58,213 bases of DNA from an uncultured Pelagibacteraceae bacterium. GTDB taxonomy: Bacteria > Pseudomonadota > Alphaproteobacteria > Pelagibacterales > Pelagibacteraceae. A model generated the notes under the pieces. It was not told where the DNA came from. It worked only from the letters and a program-made list of their open reading frames with translations, and ran no database searches. A program made the translations under genes and the position numbers. Positions within the stretch are counted from its first letter, which is position 1; the number at the start of each line of letters is the position of its first letter. Below, one piece after another: positions 53,748 to 58,213 of the stretch. Location: NCBI GenBank assembly GCA_902633125.1, contig CACPEZ010000005.1, positions 1-58,213 of the forward strand, in the 5' to 3' direction.

Positions 53748-55966
53748 TATATTGATCTCTCTGTTATAGTAGAATTATAAACTTCAATTACGTCATTTTT
53801 CTGGAAATCTACAAAATCCTTGAGTGTTATCCCACACTCTAGACCGGCAGATACCTGTTTTGTTTGATTTTTTTCTCTGAATATTGAGCCTATTTTTCCA
53901 TTAAAAATTATTGTCCCATCTCTGATAACTCTTGCATTAGAGTCTTGGGTAATTTCTCCATCTGTTACTTTAGACCCAGCAACTTTACCTACTTTCGAAA
54001 CTTTAAATATTTCCAATATCTCTGCTGTTCCAATAATTTTTTCATCAACCTCCGGAGTTAGTAAACCGGACATTTTACTTTTTATGAAATCTAAAACTTC
54101 ATAAATAATATTAAAGTTGGATATAGAAATCTTTTCTTGCTCAGCTCTTTTTTTGGCTTCTTTACTAGGTTTTACGTTAAATGCAATGATTACCGCGTTT
54201 GACGCTTTAGCTAAAGTAACATCAGTTTCTGTAACCATTCCTATGTCTGATAAAAGTATTTTAGGTTTAACTTCGTCATGTTTAATTTGGTTTATTGCAT
54301 TTTTTATTGCTTCAGAAGAACCATGAACATCTGATTTTATAATTATATTTAATTCCTCTGATGTTGAATCTTTAAATGCTGAATCTTGAGTAACAAATGT
54401 CATTGGATTTTTATTTTCTTTTGATTCCTGTATTCTTCCATCGCAAAGTGATTTTGCCTCTTTCTCTGTCTTGAGAACTATAAAATCATCTCCAGATTTA
54501 GCTGCTCCATTTATGCCTAATATTTCAATTGGAGTTGCCGGTTCTGCATTATCGACTTGTTTTCCTTTATCATTAATAATTGCTCTCACTTTTCCCCATT
54601 TTAAACCACTTACAAAATAATCTCCTTTATTTAAAGTTCCAGCAGTAATTATAACATTAGCAATTGGTCCTCTTCCTATATCGATTTTTGATTCTAGAAC
54701 GATACCTTTAGCTTCGGTATCAAAATCAGTTTTTAAATCTAATATTTCAGCTTGTAAAATAACACTATCAACTAATTTATCTAAATTTTGTTTTGTCTTA
54801 GTTGAAATTTCTACCATTAAAGTGTCTCCTGATAAATCTTCAGCTATTAGCTCGTATTCTAAAAGTTGGTTTTTTATTTTTTGAGGGTCGGCTTCAGGAA
54901 GATCACACTTATTAATGGCTACAACAATTGGTACTTTAGCAGCTTTAGCATGTTTTATTGATTCAATAGTTTGAGGTTTAACGCCATCATCAGCCGCGAC
55001 TACAAGAATGACGATATCAGTCAATTTTGAACCTCTCGCTCGCATTTCGGTAAATGCTGCGTGACCTGGAGTATCAATAAAAGTTATTTTATTTTTTTCA
55101 TGAGCTATCTGATATGCTCCAATATGTTGAGTAATTCCTCCAAACTCCCCTGAAACTACATTAGCTTTTCTTAATGTATCTAAAACAGATGTCTTTCCAT
55201 GATCAACGTGACCCATAACAGTTACAATAGGAGCTCTACTTTTTAAATTTTGGGTCTTTATTTCTTTAATTTTATCTAGGATTTCTTCTGTTTTCTTTTC
55301 TTTAACAGGATTATGTCCAAATTCCTTAACTAAGTACTCTGCTGTATCCGCATCAATCGTATGATTTATAGTAACAGTTACACCCATGCTCATTAAGTGT
55401 TTGATGATGCTACTGGATTGCTCTGCCATTCTATTTGCTAACTCTCTAATAGTAATTACTTCAGGTATATTAATATCTCTTTTAATTGGTTTAAAAGTTT
55501 CCTTATCTTCATACTTATTTAACAATCTATTCTCTTTTTGTTTGGCCCTTTTTAATGAAGCTAAACTTCTTGATCTTGTACCAATATCATCTTCACTCAA
55601 TGCACGAGATACTGTTAATTTTAGCTCTCTTCTTTTCCCAACTAATTTGGAATTTTTATTTTCTTTTTGAACATTTTCACCTTTTAATCTTCTTGTTGCT
55701 CTCTGTTCTGCTAATTTTCTTTTCTCAAAATCAGATGTTACTGGTGGTGGTGATTTAGGAGAATATGTTTTTTTTTGATTAAAAGTACCCTGTGTTTTAC
55801 TTTCGTTTATTTTTGCCCCTCTAGAAAAGTTTGGTTTACCACCAAATCTAGAGGACCTGTTTTCTATTACTACGGTGTTTTTGGATTGAGATTTTGCTTG
55901 TTCAATACTATTAATCGTCTTTTTTGAAGCTCCAGAAATTGACAACTTTAATTTTTTTTTTTCCAT
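53747..55966 (-). CDS. infB: Translation initiation factor IF-2
   Basis: The 739-residue GTPase brings initiator tRNA to the ribosome. A lysine-rich N-terminal region (about 1-165) is much shorter than in E. coli. The IF2_N domain (TIRELANRMAEQSSSIIKHL) follows. GTPase motifs are VMGHVDHGKTSVLD, ITQHIGAYQI, FIDTPGHAAFTEMRARG and AINKCDLPEAD. Domains II, III and IV end the protein. It follows nusA by 10 nt. Confidence 0.96.
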   Translation of the reverse strand: MEKKKLKLSISGASKKTINSIEQAKSQSKNTVVIENRSSRFGGKPNFSRGAKINESKTQGTFNQKKTYSPKSPPPVTSDFEKRKLAEQRATRRLKGENVQKENKNSKLVGKRRELKLTVSRALSEDDIGTRSRSLASLKRAKQKENRLLNKYEDKETFKPIKRDINIPEVITIRELANRMAEQSSSIIKHLMSMGVTVTINHTIDADTAEYLVKEFGHNPVKEKKTEEILDKIKEIKTQNLKSRAPIVTVMGHVDHGKTSVLDTLRKANVVSGEFGGITQHIGAYQIAHEKNKITFIDTPGHAAFTEMRARGSKLTDIVILVVAADDGVKPQTIESIKHAKAAKVPIVVAINKCDLPEADPQKIKNQLLEYELIAEDLSGDTLMVEISTKTKQNLDKLVDSVILQAEILDLKTDFDTEAKGIVLESKIDIGRGPIANVIITAGTLNKGDYFVSGLKWGKVRAIINDKGKQVDNAEPATPIEILGINGAAKSGDDFIVLKTEKEAKSLCDGRIQESKENKNPMTFVTQDSAFKDSTSEELNIIIKSDVHGSSEAIKNAINQIKHDEVKPKILLSDIGMVTETDVTLAKASNAVIIAFNVKPSKEAKKRAEQEKISISNFNIIYEVLDFIKSKMSGLLTPEVDEKIIGTAEILEIFKVSKVGKVAGSKVTDGEITQDSNARVIRDGTIIFNGKIGSIFREKNQTKQVSAGLECGITLKDFVDFQKNDVIEVYNSTITERSI

Positions 55967-55976
55967 TTTTCATCTC

Positions 55977-57530
55977 TCAATCTTTATAAACTATCTGTCT
56001 TGCGGACATAATTAAATCATCTGCTTCTTTTTTTGAAAGGGCAAAATCTTCTAAATATCCTCTAATTTTAACACGTTCACCTTTAACAACATCATAAGCT
56101 CCAGTTAACTCATCAGAAGCAAGATCTGCAAAATCACTCAATGTTAATATTTTTTGTTCCCCTAGTGTCACCAGCATTCCTGGGGTTAAACCTTTGTGAT
56201 TAATAAGGTCATTTTCTAATCCTAAATCTTTAATCCTATTTGCAATTTCCTCTTGATCTTTTTGGTAAAATTCCTTTGCTCTTTCAATTAATTCTTTTGC
56301 TGTATCTTCTTCTATACCTTCAATTTTGGTTAATGACTCAAAATTGCTATCTTTAATGTCGTCTATAGATGAAAAACCTTCCGCAACAAGTAACTGACCT
56401 AATGTCTCGTCGAGCTCTAAATTTTTAACAAAATTATCCGTCTTTTCTTTAAATTCTAATTGTCTTCTTTCAGAATCTTCTTGGTCAGTCATAATATTGA
56501 TTTCATAATTCATTAATTTTGTAGCTAGTCTTACGTTTTGTCCTCTTCTCCCAATTGCTTTACTTAAATTTTCTTCATTTAATATTACATCAAGTTTTCT
56601 ATTTTCTTCGTCAACGTTTACTCTTTGTACTTCAGCAGGGGAAAGTGCATTAGCAACAATAACTGCTGGATCCTCTGACCAATTAACTATATCTATTTTC
56701 TCTCCTTGTAATTCGTTGACAACTGCTTGTACTCTGCTTCCTCTCATACCTACACATGCTCCCACGGGGTCCAAAGAAGTATCTATAGCCTTTACACAAA
56801 TTTTAGCTCTACTACCTGGATCTCTTGATGATGATTTTATTTCAATAAGACCATCATAAATTTCCGGGACCTCTTGAATGAATAATTTTTCCATAAATTT
56901 AGGGTGAGCCCTTGAAAGAAATATTTGTTGTCCTCTTTGCTCTCTTCTTACATCTAAACAATACGCTTTTACTCTGTCACCAGCTTTAATATTTTCTCTA
57001 GGTATCATTTCATTTTTTTGGATTATTGCTTCAGTTCTTCCAAGATCAACAATTACATTTCCAAATTCCAATCTTTTTACTATTCCACTTAAGATAGTAT
57101 CAATCTTATCTTTAAAATCATTGTATTGTCTTTCTCTTTCAGCTTCTCTTACATTAAAACTTATAACTTGCTTTGCAGTTTGTGCTGCAATTCTTCCAAA
57201 ATCGAAGGATGGTAATGGTTGTAAGATCTCATCACCTATTTTTTTTCCTTGATTATTCTCATTAAGTTTTATCGCATCATCTAAAGATATCTCTAAATTA
57301 GAATTTTCTGGACTTTCAACAATCACTAATTTTCGAAAAATTCCAATATCTCCATTCTCCCTATCTATTTCAACTTTGATTTCGTTCTCAGATCCAAACT
57401 TGGATTTAGCAGCTTTTGCGATACCATTTTCCATTGAACCAATGATCAGTTCCTTATCAATAGATTTTTCTAAAGCAACTGCTTCAGCTATTCTTATCAA
57501 TTCTAATTTGTCCGCTCTTCTATTTAACAT
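55977..57530 (-). CDS. nusA: Transcription termination/antitermination factor NusA
   Basis: The 517-residue protein binds RNA polymerase and nascent RNA. The N-terminal domain is followed by an S1 domain (LSGIVKRLEFGNVIVDLGR), then KH domains (VGACVGMRGSRVQAVVNEL and AIGRRGQNVRLATKLMNYEI). Two C-terminal helical repeats close it (about 360-505, seen as LLVAEGFSSIDDI and ITLSDFADLASDEL-like). It leads the nusA-infB-rbfA-rpsO-pnp cluster. rimP, usually upstream of nusA, is missing; metK and a terminator lie there instead. Confidence 0.95.
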   Translation of the reverse strand: MLNRRADKLELIRIAEAVALEKSIDKELIIGSMENGIAKAAKSKFGSENEIKVEIDRENGDIGIFRKLVIVESPENSNLEISLDDAIKLNENNQGKKIGDEILQPLPSFDFGRIAAQTAKQVISFNVREAERERQYNDFKDKIDTILSGIVKRLEFGNVIVDLGRTEAIIQKNEMIPRENIKAGDRVKAYCLDVRREQRGQQIFLSRAHPKFMEKLFIQEVPEIYDGLIEIKSSSRDPGSRAKICVKAIDTSLDPVGACVGMRGSRVQAVVNELQGEKIDIVNWSEDPAVIVANALSPAEVQRVNVDEENRKLDVILNEENLSKAIGRRGQNVRLATKLMNYEINIMTDQEDSERRQLEFKEKTDNFVKNLELDETLGQLLVAEGFSSIDDIKDSNFESLTKIEGIEEDTAKELIERAKEFYQKDQEEIANRIKDLGLENDLINHKGLTPGMLVTLGEQKILTLSDFADLASDELTGAYDVVKGERVKIRGYLEDFALSKKEADDLIMSARQIVYKD

Positions 57531-57548
57531 TTTTATTTTTCCTAAAAA

Positions 57549-57570
57549 AAAATGGGCCGAAGCCCATTTT
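57549..57570 (-). terminator. Intrinsic terminator between metK and nusA
   Basis: On the minus strand AAAATGGGC-TTCG-GCCCATTTT forms a 9-bp stem with a stable UUCG tetraloop, followed by more T (A-run 57544-57552 on plus). It lies 56 bp after the metK stop and 18 bp before the nusA ATG, so it ends metK transcripts. Confidence 0.85.
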
Positions 57571-57573
57571 GAA

Positions 57574-57595
57574 ATTTCAATAATGTGATTGAAAT
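57574..57595. other. 8-bp hairpin next to the metK terminator
   Basis: ATTTCAAT(N6)ATTGAAAT is a perfect inverted repeat between the metK stop and the UUCG terminator. It has no following T-run of its own. It may help terminate or protect the metK mRNA end, or hold a nusA promoter-proximal site. The rest of 57531-57626 is A/T runs. Confidence 0.4.
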
Positions 57596-57626
57596 ATATT
57601 TATTTTTTTTTAATATTCAACTTTAT

Positions 57627-58213
57627 TTACTTACTAAATACATTTGATTTATCAGTCTTTTCCCATGAAAATGAGCCTTTATCATCAGGAATTCTTCCGA
57701 AGTGTCCATAGGCAGCTGTTTTTTCATAGATTGGTTTATTAAGGCCAAGCATCTCTCTTATACCTCTAGGACTTAAATCAAAATTTTCATTTATAAGCTT
57801 TTCTACATGTTTGTTTTTTTCTTCATTGTTGTCAAATAGGTCTACATAAATAGATAAAGGTTTTGACACTCCGATAGCATAAGCAAGTTGGATCAAACAT
57901 TTATCTGCTATTTTTGATGCAACAATATTTTTTGCTAAGTATCTAGATGCATAAGCAGCGGATCTATCAACTTTGGTTGGATCTTTGCCTGAAAATGCTC
58001 CACCTCCATGCGGAGCAGCCCCACCATAAGTATCAACAATAATTTTTCTACCAGTTAAACCACTATCACCATCAGGGCCTCCAATTACAAAATTTCCAGT
58101 TGGATTTACATAAATTTCTCTTTCATCCAATGAATTTAATAATTCTTTGGGTATTGATCTTTCAATGTAAGGTTTAACTAAATCTCTTACTTGCGCTTGA
58201 TTTACATCGGCTG
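57627..58213 (-). CDS. metK: S-adenosylmethionine synthetase, C-terminal part (cut by window end)
   Basis: The frame is open to the window end, giving at least 194 residues of the C-terminal half. An in-frame TTG at 58128-58130 is internal, since the upstream codons continue the family sequence ([18 protein letters not shown]). Motifs seen are [21 protein letters not shown] split by the phosphate loop, [19 protein letters not shown], and the C-terminal YGHFGR with SWEKTD. The enzyme makes SAM from methionine and ATP. The 5' end, and any SAM riboswitch before it, lie outside the window. Confidence 0.95.
   Translation of the reverse strand, partial: ADVNQAQVRDLVKPYIERSIPKELLNSLDEREIYVNPTGNFVIGGPDGDSGLTGRKIIVDTYGGAAPHGGGAFSGKDPTKVDRSAAYASRYLAKNIVASKIADKCLIQLAYAIGVSKPLSIYVDLFDNNEEKNKHVEKLINENFDLSPRGIREMLGLNKPIYEKTAAYGHFGRIPDDKGSFSWEKTDKSNVFSK

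Overview
The window is a dense, very AT-rich piece of an alphaproteobacterial chromosome. By gene content, gene order, near-absent spacers and Lys/Asn/Ile-rich proteins it looks like SAR11 (Pelagibacterales, 'Candidatus Pelagibacter'-like). This placement comes from recognising gene families, not from a database search. Nearly all genes are core metabolism or information processing. I see no phage, insertion sequence, CRISPR array, restriction system or defence island.

Layout. 1-6291: the end of an alpha/beta hydrolase, then glutamate synthase (gltB, gltD, minus strand). 6471-13580: uppP, an EamA exporter, a gamma-butyrobetaine-hydroxylase-like dioxygenase, and pyruvate dehydrogenase E2 and E1, where E1 carries its own N-terminal lipoyl domain. 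13692-20966: tRNA-Arg, a tiny membrane ORF with a thioesterase, a TAXI-type TRAP transporter with a terminator between receptor and permease, an aminotransferase and acetoacetyl-CoA synthetase. 21129-25319: a Suv3-like helicase, a TerB-like protein, ferredoxin, a CarD regulator with a lysine-rich tail, and a 27-residue Lys/Arg peptide gene on the opposite strand. 25507-34477: acyl-CoA ligase, tRNA-Leu, a YqaA/DedA-family protein, dsbB, coq7, HNH nuclease, esterase, HIG1 protein, TlpA-like protein, argH, a mini lipoprotein, lysA and plsC. 34474-43543: dnaN, dnaA, rpsT and mutM on minus; ubiE, ubiB, coaBC, dut, a ThiF/MoeB-like protein and an SH3 protein on plus. 43570-47504: a small oxidative-stress and metal block (Cys-rich peptide, DUF2061, Asp/Asn hydroxylase-like, katG, irr). 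47578-50493: fabA, fabB, fabI and a DUF4149 protein. 50490-57530: nusA, infB, rbfA, rpsO, pnp, rhodanese and a frame-broken mini gene. 57627-58213: the 3' part of metK.

How it works together. GltBD makes glutamate, and a 17-bp NtrC-type dyad lies in its upstream spacer. Iron and peroxide control appears around katG and irr: two identical 15-bp boxes precede katG, an Irr-type box (TTTAGAA-N3-TTTTAAA) precedes irr itself, and three related Fur-family-like elements precede a 59-residue eight-cysteine protein. The other recurring theme is compaction: seven of nine convergent gene pairs overlap at their stop codons, five by exactly 4 nt. Several very small genes sit in the remaining gaps.

No single spectacular new system is evident. 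The best leads are the lipoyl-E1 fusion, the Lys/Arg mini-protein locus, the Cys-rich peptide with tandem metal-regulator-like boxes, and the small gene broken at a 10-nt homopolymer. All functional names below rest on motif recognition by eye.
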